Part shown: piece by piece, positions 18,458-26,804 of the stretch
How the letters are laid out: each line of letters begins with the position of its first letter
How positions within the stretch are numbered: the stretch's first letter is position 1
From: Amycolatopsis eburnea
GTDB taxonomy: Bacteria > Actinomycetota > Actinomycetes > Mycobacteriales > Pseudonocardiaceae
Length of the DNA: 64,000 nt
Assembly: GCF_003937945.1 (NCBI RefSeq)
Contig: NZ_RSEC01000060.1
Span: forward strand, 434,001 to 498,000
Reading direction: 5' to 3'
Translations under genes and position numbers: made by a program
The notes under the pieces: generated by a model
The model's database searches: none
Told to the model about the DNA's origin: nothing
The model's input: only the letters and a program-made list of their open reading frames with translations

Positions 18458-19078
18458 ATGAGCACTCCGCACCAGCCGGCACCCCCTCCCCAGCCGGAGA
18501 CCAGCGGCTTTTCCCGCGTTCTCGACCGTGCGTTCGGTCACCCCTCCGGCCCGCTCGGCCGCCTCGGCGGCTGGGTCATGGCGCGGGGCAACGCCGCCAC
18601 CGAACACCGCGTCGTCGACCTCGCGAAGATCGAACCGGACGAGACCGCCCTGGTCGTCGGGCCCGGCCCCGGCATCGGCCTGGCCGCCACCGCGCGCCTG
18701 GCCGGGCGCACCATCGGCGTCGACCCCTCCCCCGAGATGCTCGCGCTGTGCCACGAGCGCTGCGGCGACCGCGCCGAGCTGCGCGAAGGCTCGGCCGCGC
18801 GCACCGGCGAGCCCGACGAGTCCGTCGACGTCGTGCTGAGCGTGAACAACGTCATGCTGTGGGACGACCGCGCGGCGGGCTTCGCCGAGCTGTTCCGGGT
18901 GCTGCGCCCGGGCGGACGGCTGCTGGTGTCCGCGCACGAGAAGTGGCTGCCCGTGAGCAGGCACGTGCTGGCCGACGAGGCCGCGGCCGCGGGCTTCGCC
19001 GACCTGCAGACGTGGACCTGGGAGCCGCCCGGGTTCGCCGCGCTCGCCGCGCAGCTGCGGGCCGTCAAGCCCGCCTAG
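18458..19078 (+). CDS. class I SAM-dependent methyltransferase
   Basis: The 206-residue protein has the SAM-binding motif LVVGPGPGIGLAATARLAG, the acidic motif II IGVDPSPEML and the motif IV/V segment SVDVVLSVNNVMLW. These show a Rossmann-fold methyltransferase of the Methyltransf_11/25 kind. The substrate is unknown. The ATG at 18458 is preferred because longer readings enter the lepA promoter region. Its TAG stop shares a CTAG with the stop of the convergent VOC gene. Confidence 0.82.
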   Translation: MSTPHQPAPPPQPETSGFSRVLDRAFGHPSGPLGRLGGWVMARGNAATEHRVVDLAKIEPDETALVVGPGPGIGLAATARLAGRTIGVDPSPEMLALCHERCGDRAELREGSAARTGEPDESVDVVLSVNNVMLWDDRAAGFAELFRVLRPGGRLLVSAHEKWLPVSRHVLADEAAAAGFADLQTWTWEPPGFAALAAQLRAVKPA

Positions 19079-19449
19079 CGGGTGTCCGTGCGGATCGGGT
19101 GGCCCTCGGGCACCTCGACCAGCACGATCCGCGTGCCGTCCGGGTCGGCGATCCAGGCCTCGTCGAGGCCCCACGGCTCGCGCTGGGCGTCCCGCACCGG
19201 CTCCAGGCCCTTCGCCTTCAGATCGGCCAGCGTCCCGGCGAGGTCGCGGACCTGCAGCCAGAGCACCAGGTCGGGCGACGAGCCCGTTTCGCCCGCGCCG
19301 GAGACCTCCAGGGAGCCGTGCCCGAGGAAGAACACGGTGCCGCCGGGGAACTCGCGCTCCACGGCCAGGCCGAGGGTGTCGCGGTAGAACGCGGTGGTCG
19401 CGGCGGCGTCGCGCGGGCGGACGATGAGCCTGCTCTTCAGGACTTCCAT
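19075..19449 (-). CDS. VOC-family (glyoxalase/bleomycin-resistance-like) protein
   Basis: The 124-residue protein has the vicinal-oxygen-chelate beta-alpha-beta-beta-beta layout: RPRDAAATTAFYRDTLGLAV in the first half and AWIADPDGTRIVLVEVPEG with a probable metal-binding glutamate in the second. Members include dioxygenases, glyoxalases and antibiotic-binding proteins, so no substrate can be named. The ATG at 19449 is the natural start; upstream in-frame codons are antisense to the EamA gene end. It lies 23 bases beyond that gene and may be cotranscribed with it. Confidence 0.82.
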   Translation of the reverse strand: MEVLKSRLIVRPRDAAATTAFYRDTLGLAVEREFPGGTVFFLGHGSLEVSGAGETGSSPDLVLWLQVRDLAGTLADLKAKGLEPVRDAQREPWGLDEAWIADPDGTRIVLVEVPEGHPIRTDTR

Positions 19450-19472
19450 CGCACCATCCCTACCGGACGCGC

Positions 19473-20336
19473 TCAGGCGGCCGCAATCGCGGCGATGCCG
19501 GACAGCACGATCACCGACCCGGCCAGCCGCCGGACGGCGTTGCTTTCGCCCAGCACCAGCCACGCGGCGACGCCGCCGATCACGATGCTCAGCTCCCGGG
19601 CGGGCGCGACCAGGCTGACCGGCGCCATCGTGAGCGCGAACAGCACGAGGATGTACGCGACCGGCGACAGCACGGCGACCAGCAGCACCTCCCGGCGCTG
19701 CTCACGCCAGATGCGGCGGACTTCGGCGCGATCGGCCAGCGCGCCGGGCACGAGCATCGCGCTCTGCAGGAGCGAGCCGAGGCCGAAGTAGACGACCGGC
19801 GGCACGCCGATACCGGTCACGGAGTGCGCGTCCCAGAGGGTGTAGCCGGCGATGGTGGCGCCGGTGAGCAGGCCGTAGAGGATCCCCGCCTTGACCGCAC
19901 GGGGGTCCTCGGCCTGGCGGCCGGTGCTGATCACCAGCACGCCGGCGATGACCAGGAACGCGCCGGCCAGGCCGAGGACGCCGGGCCGTTCGCCGAGCAC
20001 GAGGACGGCGGCCAGCACCGACAGCAGCGGTCCGGTGCCCCGCGCGACGGGGTAGACGACGGAGAGGTCCCCGACGCGGTACCCGCGTTGCAGGACGACG
20101 CCGTAGGCGACGTGCAGCACCGCCGTCACCACGGCGGCGAGCAGCCAGCTCCACTGTGGACGTTCGGGCTCGACGACCAGCAGCACGACGGTCACCGGCA
20201 GCAGGAGGACGGCGGAAACCGTGTAGTAGAGCCAGACGAACTGGGTGCCGCCGGAGGAGATCCGCTTGGCGGCGAGGTTCCACGCGGCGTGCACGACGGC
20301 GGCGACGAGAACGAGGGACAAGGCGGTGGCGTTCAC
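19473..20336 (-). CDS. EamA/DMT-family transporter
   Basis: The 287-residue integral membrane protein shows about ten hydrophobic helices in two EamA repeats, with the typical YPVARGTGPLLSVLAAVLVLGERP and PARELSIVIGGVAAWLVLGES ends of each repeat. Family members export amino acids or other metabolites; direction and substrate are unknown here. The GTG at 20336 has an AGGGGTCCT ribosome site. A 22-base perfect palindrome starts 13 bases upstream of the start codon and is a candidate operator or leader hairpin. Confidence 0.85.
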   Translation of the reverse strand: MNATALSLVLVAAVVHAAWNLAAKRISSGGTQFVWLYYTVSAVLLLPVTVVLLVVEPERPQWSWLLAAVVTAVLHVAYGVVLQRGYRVGDLSVVYPVARGTGPLLSVLAAVLVLGERPGVLGLAGAFLVIAGVLVISTGRQAEDPRAVKAGILYGLLTGATIAGYTLWDAHSVTGIGVPPVVYFGLGSLLQSAMLVPGALADRAEVRRIWREQRREVLLVAVLSPVAYILVLFALTMAPVSLVAPARELSIVIGGVAAWLVLGESNAVRRLAGSVIVLSGIAAIAAA

Positions 20337-20665
20337 AGGACCCCTTCGGGTTTTCGCGCGCGCGAAAACCGGGTCCTCCAGGCTTTTGCCCCGTCAGATG
20401 AACGACCGGCCGTCCGGGCCCGCCGATGGTGCCGCTCGGACCAGACCCGCCCGGTCCTGGTTGTGTGGTGCGGTGTGCGCGGACCGGCGGCGGAACCCTA
20501 GGCACTGACCGCCGTCCACCGTACTCCCGCCGCCGGACGCCCGCGGCCCGGCTGTTAAAGTGGGCGTTCGCTGCCCGTGCGGCATTCCGTCATGGAGGAA
20601 ACCCGCTTTCCGCGGGGCCACTTCAGCGCGGCGGCGATCTCACCGAGTGAAGCAGGAGTTGCCCT
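20337..20665. other. intergenic region between the EamA gene and rpsT
   Basis: This 329-base divergent gap holds no gene. It contains the palindrome at 20349-20370 near the transporter start, and on the other side the rpsT leader. A weak promoter-like TGTTAAAG sits near 20553-20560, followed by about 100 bases of 5' leader with a purine-rich GCAGGAG ribosome site just before rpsT. Confidence 0.5.
20349..20370. promoter_or_regulatory. 22-base perfect palindrome upstream of the EamA gene
   Basis: The element consists of GGTTTTCGCGC followed by its exact complement with no spacer. It lies 13 bases before the GTG of the EamA transporter gene on the minus strand. A dimeric repressor site or an RNA hairpin covering the ribosome site are both possible. 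Confidence 0.5.
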
Positions 20666-20926
20666 ATGGCCAACATCAAGTCGCAGATCAAGCGCATCAC
20701 CACGAACGAGAAGGCGCGTCAGCGCAACCAGGCGATCCGGTCCTCGGTGAAGACCGCGATCCGCAAGGTCCGCGAAGCCGCCGAGGCCGGCGACAAGGCC
20801 AAGGCCGTCGAGCTGCAGCGCGACGCCGCCCAGAAGCTGGACAAGGCCGTCTCGAAGGGCGTCATCCACGCCAACCAGGCCGCCAACAAGAAGTCGGCGC
20901 TGGCCAAGCGCGTCAACGCGCTCTGA
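20666..20926 (+). CDS. rpsT: 30S ribosomal protein S20
   Basis: S20 binds 16S rRNA early in 30S assembly. The 86-residue basic protein begins MANIKSQIKRITTNEKARQR and ends HANQAANKKSALAKRVNAL, both typical of the family. The ATG follows a good GCAGGAG ribosome site. A strong GC hairpin terminator follows at once, and holA is convergent. Single-gene transcription is likely. Confidence 0.98.
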   Translation: MANIKSQIKRITTNEKARQRNQAIRSSVKTAIRKVREAAEAGDKAKAVELQRDAAQKLDKAVSKGVIHANQAANKKSALAKRVNAL

Positions 20927-20942
20927 GCTGGTTGATTTCTGG

Positions 20943-20970
20943 GAAGGCCCCGGCTTCGGCCGGGGCCTTC
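20943..20970. terminator. rpsT terminator
   Basis: GAAGGCCCCGGC pairs with GCCGGGGCCTTC around a short TTCG-type loop, followed by TTCGTGT. It lies 16 bases after the rpsT stop and close to the end of the convergent holA, so it may work in both directions. Confidence 0.8.
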
Positions 20971-20983
20971 TTCGTGTCCGGGG

Positions 20984-21964
20984 TCAGCGGTCGCCCTTGG
21001 CTGCTGCGACTTCAAGGACCGCGCGTTCCAGCGCGTAGCCCGGGTCCGCCGCCACGCCCTTGACCTCGGCGTTCAGCCGCGCGACCACCCGCATGGCCGT
21101 GGCCAGCCCGTCCTGGTTCCAGCCACGGGACTGCCCCTGCGCCTTGCGGATCTTCCACGGCGGCATGCCCAGCTCGCCCGCCATCTGATTCGGGTTGCCG
21201 CGACCGGCGCCCGAGACGCGCGCGATCGTGCGGACCGCGTCGGCCAGCGCGTCGGCCACCAGGACGTGCGGGACCCCGAGCTGCATCGCCCAGCGCAACG
21301 ACTCCAGCGCCGCCGAGCGGTCGCCGCTGACCGCCTTCTCGGCGACCGCGAAGCCCGTCACGTCGGCGCGGCCGCGGTGGTACCGGCGGACGGCGTCGGC
21401 GTCGACCGCGCCGCCCGTGTCGGCCACCAGCTGGCTGGCCGCCGAGGAGAGTTCGCGCAGGTCGGAGCCCACGGCGTCGATCAGCGCGGCGACCCCGGCC
21501 GGGTCGATCTTGCCGCCCGCCCGGCGCACCTCGTGCCGCACGAACTGCTCGCGCTCGGCCGGCTTCGTCAGCTTCGGGCACTCGGTGATCTCGGCCCCGG
21601 CCTTCTTCAGCACCGCCGGGAGCGACTTGCCCGCCTTGCTGCGGCCGCCGCCGGTGTGGACGACGACGAGCACGACCCCGTCCGCCGGGTCCTTCAGGTA
21701 GGACGCCACGGCGTCGGCCAGCTCCTGCGAGATGTCCTGGGCCGATTCCAGGACGATCACGCGGCCTTCGCTGAACAGCGACGGGCTCACCAGTTCGGCC
21801 AGCTCGGGCGCTGTGAGATCGGACACCCGGACCCGGGTCAGCTCGGCCGTCGGGTCCGTCGCGCGGGCGGCGGCGAGCGTGTCGCGGACGGCCCGCTCGA
21901 TCAGCAGTTCTTCGTCACCCAGGACCAGGTGCAGCGGGGCCGGGGCGGTGGCTTGCGCGGTCAC
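20984..21964 (-). CDS. holA: DNA polymerase III subunit delta
   Basis: The delta subunit of the clamp-loader opens the beta clamp during DNA replication. The 326-residue protein opens with LHLVLGDEELLIERAV, contains the degraded AAA+ fold without a Walker A, and has the ALESLRWAMQLG and PPWKIRKAQGQSRGW segments of the C-terminal collar domain, all typical of HolA. It starts with GTG 21964. Its place next to rpsT matches mycobacterial order. It is divergent from threonine synthase. Confidence 0.95.
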   Translation of the reverse strand: MTAQATAPAPLHLVLGDEELLIERAVRDTLAAARATDPTAELTRVRVSDLTAPELAELVSPSLFSEGRVIVLESAQDISQELADAVASYLKDPADGVVLVVVHTGGGRSKAGKSLPAVLKKAGAEITECPKLTKPAEREQFVRHEVRRAGGKIDPAGVAALIDAVGSDLRELSSAASQLVADTGGAVDADAVRRYHRGRADVTGFAVAEKAVSGDRSAALESLRWAMQLGVPHVLVADALADAVRTIARVSGAGRGNPNQMAGELGMPPWKIRKAQGQSRGWNQDGLATAMRVVARLNAEVKGVAADPGYALERAVLEVAAAKGDR

Positions 21965-22114
21965 CCCCGAATCTTCTCACCCGCGCCGCGGTGCGCCCGC
22001 TCCGGTGATGTCGGGCGGCCACCGTGGCACGGGCCGCGCACGATGTCGTACGGTGTAGCCGAGGCAGCCCGCCCCGGGGACACCCGGCGTGCGCGCACCG
22101 ACAACCGAATACCG

Positions 22115-22244
22115 CTCATCCAGAGGGGCAGAGGGAACGGCCCGACGAAGCCCCGGCAACCGGCGTACAGCCCGTCATCCCGCGATCGCGGGGTAGCTGA
22201 CGACCACGGTGCCAATTCCGGCCCGCTTCGGCGGGGCAGATGAG
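22115..22244 (+). ncRNA. SAM-I (S-box) riboswitch
   Basis: The RNA has the full S-box plan: P1 arms CTCATC (22115-22120) and GATGAG (22239-22244), the conserved AGAGGGGCAGAGGGAACGG segment, GCCCGACGAAGCCCCGGCAA, a P3 stem, GGTGCCAATTCC and a P4 hairpin. SAM binding should stabilise P1. The 3' arm GATGAG runs straight into the GAGGAAAGG ribosome site of thrC, so SAM should block translation start. No separate terminator is visible. Confidence 0.9.
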
Positions 22245-22259
22245 GAAAGGAACCTCGCG

Positions 22260-23525
22260 ATGACCGCAACCCTCGGCACGACCTCCACCACCAAGACCCC
22301 GGACCTCGGTCCCGCCGTCGAGCTGGTGTCGAAGGAAGAGGGTCACCGGCAGCCGCTCGCCCCCGAATTCGTCTCCGCCGAAGACTTCTCGCCGCTCGAG
22401 GTCGCCTACGACTTCGGCCGCGTCCGCCGCGAAGACATCGAGGCCGGCCCCAAGAACATCTGGCGCTACAAGAAACTCCTCCCGGTTCCGTCCAACGTCG
22501 AAGAGATCCCGAACACCGAGCCGGGCGCGACCCGCCTGGTCCGCGCCGACCGCCTCGCCAAGGAACTCGGCCTCAAGCGCGTGTGGGTCAAGGACGACAC
22601 CGGCAACCCGACGCACTCGTTCAAGGACCGCGTCGTCGCCGTCGCGCTGGCCGCGGCCCGCGAGTTCGGGTTCGAGGTGCTCGCGTGTCCGTCGACCGGC
22701 AACCTGGCCAACGCGACGGCCGCCGCCGCGGCCCGCGCCGGCTGGCGGTCGGTCGTGCTGATCCCGAAGACCCTCGAGCGCGCCAAGATCCTCACCACCG
22801 CCGTGTACGACGGCGACCTCGTCGCGGTCGACGGCAACTACGACGACGTCAACCGCCTCGCCACCGAGCTGGCCGGCGAGCACCCGAAGTGGGCGTTCGT
22901 GAACGTGAACGTCCGGCCGTACTACTCGGAAGGCTCGAAGACGCTGGCCTTCGAGGTCGCCGAGCAGCTCGGCTGGCGCATCCCGCCGCAGATCGTCGTG
23001 CCGATCGCCTCCGGTTCGCAGTTGACGAAGGTGGACAAGGGTTTCCGCGAGCTGGGTCAGCTCGGTCTCGTGGACGCCAGCCCGTACAAGGTGTTCGGCG
23101 CGCAGGCCACCGGTTGCTCGCCGGTCTCGGCCGCCTTCCGCGCCGGGCACGACGTGGTCCAGCCGGTGAAGCCGGACACCATCGCCCGCTCGCTGGCGAT
23201 CGGCAACCCGGCCGACGGCCCCTACGTCCTCGACATCGTCAACCGCACCGGCGGCGCGATCGAGGACGTCACCGACGAAGAGGTCGTCGAAGGCATCCGG
23301 CTGCTGGCCCGCACCGAAGGCATCTTCACCGAGACGGCAGGCGGGGTCACCGTCGCCACGGCGAAGAAGCTGGTCGAGACCGGCAAGCTGGACCCGGACG
23401 CCGAGACCGTCCTGCTGATCACCGGCGACGGCCTCAAGACCCTCGACGCGATCGAGAACCACGTGGGCCCCAAGGCGATCGTGCCGCCGTCGGCCGCCGC
23501 CGTGAACGAGGCGCTCGGCTACTGA
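22260..23525 (+). CDS. thrC: threonine synthase
   Basis: This enzyme converts O-phosphohomoserine to threonine with PLP. The 421-residue protein has the PLP lysine Lys122 in THSFKDR, a glycine-rich phosphate-binding segment and the long N-terminus of type-II-like synthases (PLEVAYDFGRVRREDIEAGP). The ATG at 22260 fits the GAGGAAAGG ribosome site; an upstream GTG lies inside the riboswitch. Control by a SAM-I riboswitch makes sense at the threonine/methionine branch point. A terminator follows the stop. Confidence 0.93.
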   Translation: MTATLGTTSTTKTPDLGPAVELVSKEEGHRQPLAPEFVSAEDFSPLEVAYDFGRVRREDIEAGPKNIWRYKKLLPVPSNVEEIPNTEPGATRLVRADRLAKELGLKRVWVKDDTGNPTHSFKDRVVAVALAAAREFGFEVLACPSTGNLANATAAAAARAGWRSVVLIPKTLERAKILTTAVYDGDLVAVDGNYDDVNRLATELAGEHPKWAFVNVNVRPYYSEGSKTLAFEVAEQLGWRIPPQIVVPIASGSQLTKVDKGFRELGQLGLVDASPYKVFGAQATGCSPVSAAFRAGHDVVQPVKPDTIARSLAIGNPADGPYVLDIVNRTGGAIEDVTDEEVVEGIRLLARTEGIFTETAGGVTVATAKKLVETGKLDPDAETVLLITGDGLKTLDAIENHVGPKAIVPPSAAAVNEALGY

Positions 23526-23535
23526 CGTCCGCGCC

Positions 23536-23567
23536 GCCCGGGGCGGGCCGCTTGGCGCGCCCCGGGC
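23536..23567. terminator. terminator between thrC and comEC
   Basis: Perfect 10-base arms (GCCCGGGGCG at 23536-23545 and its complement at 23558-23567) enclose a 12-base loop between the convergent thrC and comEC genes. Confidence 0.65.
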
Positions 23568-23568
23568 T

Positions 23569-25947
23569 TCAGCGGCGAGGTGGCCCACGGGGTTCGCCCC
23601 GGCGCGCCACCGCCGGACCCGCCGTGTCCGCGACGACCGCCGTGTCGCCGTCGGCGTCGGTCCGGGTGACGAGAGCACCGAGCGCCGTCAGAGTGTCCAT
23701 TGTGGACTTGCTCGGGTGGCCGTAGGTGTTGCCGGCGCCCACGCTGACCAACGCCACCCGCGGCGCCACCGCCGCGAGGAACGACGGCAGCGAGTAGCGC
23801 GAACCGTGGTGGGGGACTTTCAGCACCTCCGCTTTCAGATCACCGACGTCGGCCAGCAGGTCGGCCTGCGCGGCCAGTTCGACGTCGCCGGTCAGCATCA
23901 CCCGGCCCGCCGCCGTTTCCGCGCGCAGCACGACCGAGCTGTTGTTGATGGCCGTCCCGTCCTGGCCCACTGGCCGCGCCGGGACGTAACGCGGCCCCAG
24001 CACGTCGAGCGACAAGCCGGGCCAGGCCAGCCGCTCCCCCGGGGTCAGCTCCACCAGCGGCACCGCCTGCCGGGCCGCCTCCGCGGCGACCTGCCGCCAC
24101 GCCCACTCCGGCGCCCGCCCCGGCCCGACGGCGATCCCGCCGACCGCCCGGCCGTCGAAGACCGAAGCGAGCCCGCCGATGTGGTCGGCGTGCAGGTGGC
24201 TCAGCACCAGCAACGGAATCCGGTCGACGGCCAGCCGGTGCAGGCACTCGTCGACCGGCCCCGGCTCGGGCCCGGTGTCCACGACGACGGCCCGCCCCGG
24301 CTCGGCGGTCGCCAGCACCACCGCGTCACCCTGGCCGACGTCGCACTCGACCACCGCCCAGTTCCGCGGCGGCCACGCCGGCGCCAGCACCCGGACCGGC
24401 ACGAGCACCAGCAACGCGCAGGCGGCCAGGACTGCCATGAGCACCCGCACCCGCCGGACCCGGGCGGCCAGCACCAGCAACCCGAGGACGGCGGCGGCGA
24501 GCAGCCCGCCCCACCAGCCGCCCGGCCAGGCGATGACCGCGCCCGGGGCCCGCGCGCCGTGCCGCGCCACCGTGATCAGCCACCAGGCTTCGGGATCGGC
24601 GAGGTGCACCAGGAACCTCCCGCCGCCCGGCCACCACGGACCGGTGACCGTCGCCAGCACGCCGAGCACCGTCGCCGGAGCCACCACGGGCGCGGCGAGG
24701 ACGTTGGTCAGCACCGAGACCAGGCTCACCGAGCCCGCCATCCCCGCGAGCACCGGCGCCGTCACCAGGAAGGCCGCCAGCGGGATCGCCAGCCCTTCCG
24801 CGACGCCCGGCGGGACCCCGCGGCGGACCAGCCCACCCGCCCAGCGCGGCGCGAGCAGCACCAGCCCGGCGGTGGCGAAGACCGACAACGCGAACCCGAA
24901 GTCGGTGGCCATCGCCGGGTCCGCCACCACGAGCACGCACACCGCGAACGCCAGCGCGGGCAGCGCCGAACCCCGCCGGCCCAGCGCCAGTGCCAGCAGT
25001 GCCACCGCCGCCATGACTCCCGCCCGCAGCACGCTCGGCTCCGGCCCGACCAGCACCAGGAACCCCGCCAGGCAGGTCCCGGCCGCCACCGCCGACAGCC
25101 GCGGCCCGAGCCGCAGCAGGCGGAGCAGCAGCAGGACCGCACCACAGGCCACGGCGAGGTTGCCGCCGCTGACCGCGGTGAGGTGGGCGAGGCCCGCGGT
25201 GACGAACTCCTGCTCGACGCGAGGCGACAGCCCGCTCGTGTCGCCCAGGACCAGCCCCGGCAGCAGGCCGGCTGGTTCGTCCGGCAGGGCCCGACACAGG
25301 TCGTGCAAGCCTGCGCGGAGCCCGGCCGCGGTCCGCTGCCACCACGGCGCCGGGCCGGGCTCCCCCGGCGGGCCGCGCACCGAAAGCACCGCCACGGTCA
25401 GGTCCGAGCCGCGGGGCGGCATCAGCAGCCCCGGCGCCGTCACTTCCTGGCCGGGGAGCAGCGACGCCCACTGCTCGACCGGAGCCAGCACCAGGATGCG
25501 CCCGGACGACGGCACCGGCCGCCCGTCGACCGACGCCGTGCGCACGTCGGCCGTCAGCACCACCGAGCGGGCGCCGGCCTGCCGGTCGGCGTAGCCCGCG
25601 CCGCGCACGGGCTTGGGACGTTCGGCGACCACGACCCGCAGCACCGCGGGCAGGCCTTGGGCCGCTTCGGCAGGAAGGGGATCTTCCTGGGCGTCGCGGA
25701 TCCGCCAGGCGATCGGACCGGCGGCGACGAGGCCCAGCACCAGCAGCGCTGCCGCCGCGCCGAGCACCCGGGGACGATCACGGGCCCGCCAGCACACGAT
25801 CCCGGCGAGCGCCGCCGAGGCGAGCCCGGCGGCGAAGGCCGTCCACCAGCCGAGGAGCAGGCCGGCGAGCGCGGCCAGCCAGCACGCCAGCGCCGCCGGG
25901 ACCAGCCGCAGGTCCTGCCGGGTGTCGATCGGGGGAATCGCGCTCAT
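23569..25947 (-). CDS. ComEC/Rec2-family DNA-uptake channel protein
   Basis: ComEC forms the inner-membrane channel for single-stranded DNA in natural transformation. The 792-residue protein has an N-terminal DUF4131/OB-like part, a Competence domain with many membrane helices (about 220-500) and a C-terminal metallo-beta-lactamase-like domain with LSHLHADHIGG and VPHHGSRYS. The ATG at 25947 overlaps the comEA stop as ATGA. A longer frame reading back over comEA is not real. The pair is also conserved in actinobacteria not known to be transformable, so function is not proven. Confidence 0.93.
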   Translation of the reverse strand: MSAIPPIDTRQDLRLVPAALACWLAALAGLLLGWWTAFAAGLASAALAGIVCWRARDRPRVLGAAAALLVLGLVAAGPIAWRIRDAQEDPLPAEAAQGLPAVLRVVVAERPKPVRGAGYADRQAGARSVVLTADVRTASVDGRPVPSSGRILVLAPVEQWASLLPGQEVTAPGLLMPPRGSDLTVAVLSVRGPPGEPGPAPWWQRTAAGLRAGLHDLCRALPDEPAGLLPGLVLGDTSGLSPRVEQEFVTAGLAHLTAVSGGNLAVACGAVLLLLRLLRLGPRLSAVAAGTCLAGFLVLVGPEPSVLRAGVMAAVALLALALGRRGSALPALAFAVCVLVVADPAMATDFGFALSVFATAGLVLLAPRWAGGLVRRGVPPGVAEGLAIPLAAFLVTAPVLAGMAGSVSLVSVLTNVLAAPVVAPATVLGVLATVTGPWWPGGGRFLVHLADPEAWWLITVARHGARAPGAVIAWPGGWWGGLLAAAVLGLLVLAARVRRVRVLMAVLAACALLVLVPVRVLAPAWPPRNWAVVECDVGQGDAVVLATAEPGRAVVVDTGPEPGPVDECLHRLAVDRIPLLVLSHLHADHIGGLASVFDGRAVGGIAVGPGRAPEWAWRQVAAEAARQAVPLVELTPGERLAWPGLSLDVLGPRYVPARPVGQDGTAINNSSVVLRAETAAGRVMLTGDVELAAQADLLADVGDLKAEVLKVPHHGSRYSLPSFLAAVAPRVALVSVGAGNTYGHPSKSTMDTLTALGALVTRTDADGDTAVVADTAGPAVARRGEPRGPPRR

Positions 25948-26657
25948 CCGACCGTCACCTTCTCGCGGAGCTTCTCGAACTTGCTTTCGCCGAGCCCGTC
26001 GATGTCGCGCAGCTGCTCGATCTTGGTGAAGCCGCCGTGGTCGGTCCGCCACTGGACGATCCGCTTCGCCATCACCTCGCCGATGCCCGGCAGCGTGTCC
26101 AGCTGGTCCGCGGTCGAAGCGTTGAGGTCGACCTTCGCGCCCTCCGCGGGCGCGCCGGCCACGGCGGCGGGCGCCGGGACGCCGACCGCGAGCTGCTCGC
26201 CGTCGGCCACCTTGCGGGCGAGGTTCAGCGCGGAGACGTCCGCGCCGGGTTCGGCCCCGCCCGCCGCGCGCAGCACGTCCGCGACGCGGCTGCCCGGGGG
26301 CACGGTGACCAGCCCCGGCGACCGGACGCGCCCGATCACGCTCACGACAAGGCCGGCCTGGGGTGCGGCCCGCGCCTCCGCCGCCGGTTTCGCGCTCGGC
26401 AGCGCGGGCAGCGGCTCGGGTGCCGGCGGGCCGCCGAGGAGCGCGACCGAGCCGAGGACGATCACCACGACCGCGGCGAGGACACCGGCGAGCGCCCACC
26501 GGCGGCGGCCGGCACCGGCCGAGCCGCCCGGCAGCCAGCGCCGGACCAGCCGGCCACCCGGCCCGACCGTGCTCGCGTCGGGCGAGAGCTGGTCGGCCAG
26601 CCAGGAGAGCCGGTCGTTGACGGGAGGGCCCGGATCCCGGGCGGACTGCTCGAACAC
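25944..26657 (-). CDS. ComEA-family helix-hairpin-helix DNA-binding protein
   Basis: ComEA captures DNA outside the membrane for transformation. The protein has one membrane anchor (RRWALAGVLAAVVVIVLG), an SLBB-like domain (VVSVIGRVRSPGLVTVPPG) and a C-terminal pair of helix-hairpin-helix motifs (LNASTADQLDTLPGIGEVMA and IEQLRDIDGLGESKFEKL). I prefer the GTG at 26657 (237 residues); TTG 26720 and GTG 26693 are also in frame. CTAACG sits just upstream of 26657 like a -10 box, so a leaderless transcript is possible. Its stop overlaps comEC. Confidence 0.9.
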   Translation of the reverse strand: MFEQSARDPGPPVNDRLSWLADQLSPDASTVGPGGRLVRRWLPGGSAGAGRRRWALAGVLAAVVVIVLGSVALLGGPPAPEPLPALPSAKPAAEARAAPQAGLVVSVIGRVRSPGLVTVPPGSRVADVLRAAGGAEPGADVSALNLARKVADGEQLAVGVPAPAAVAGAPAEGAKVDLNASTADQLDTLPGIGEVMAKRIVQWRTDHGGFTKIEQLRDIDGLGESKFEKLREKVTVG

Positions 26658-26804
26658 ACGATCGACGTTAGGGCGCGCGGGGAGGCGTCCGACAGGGGTG
26701 GCGCCGCGTCCTGTGGACAACCGGGGTGTTGTGGACGGATTGCCCCGGCCCGGCCCGGGAACGGCCGTTTCCGTCGTACCCGGGTGGCATGCTGGCGGGT
26801 TCGG

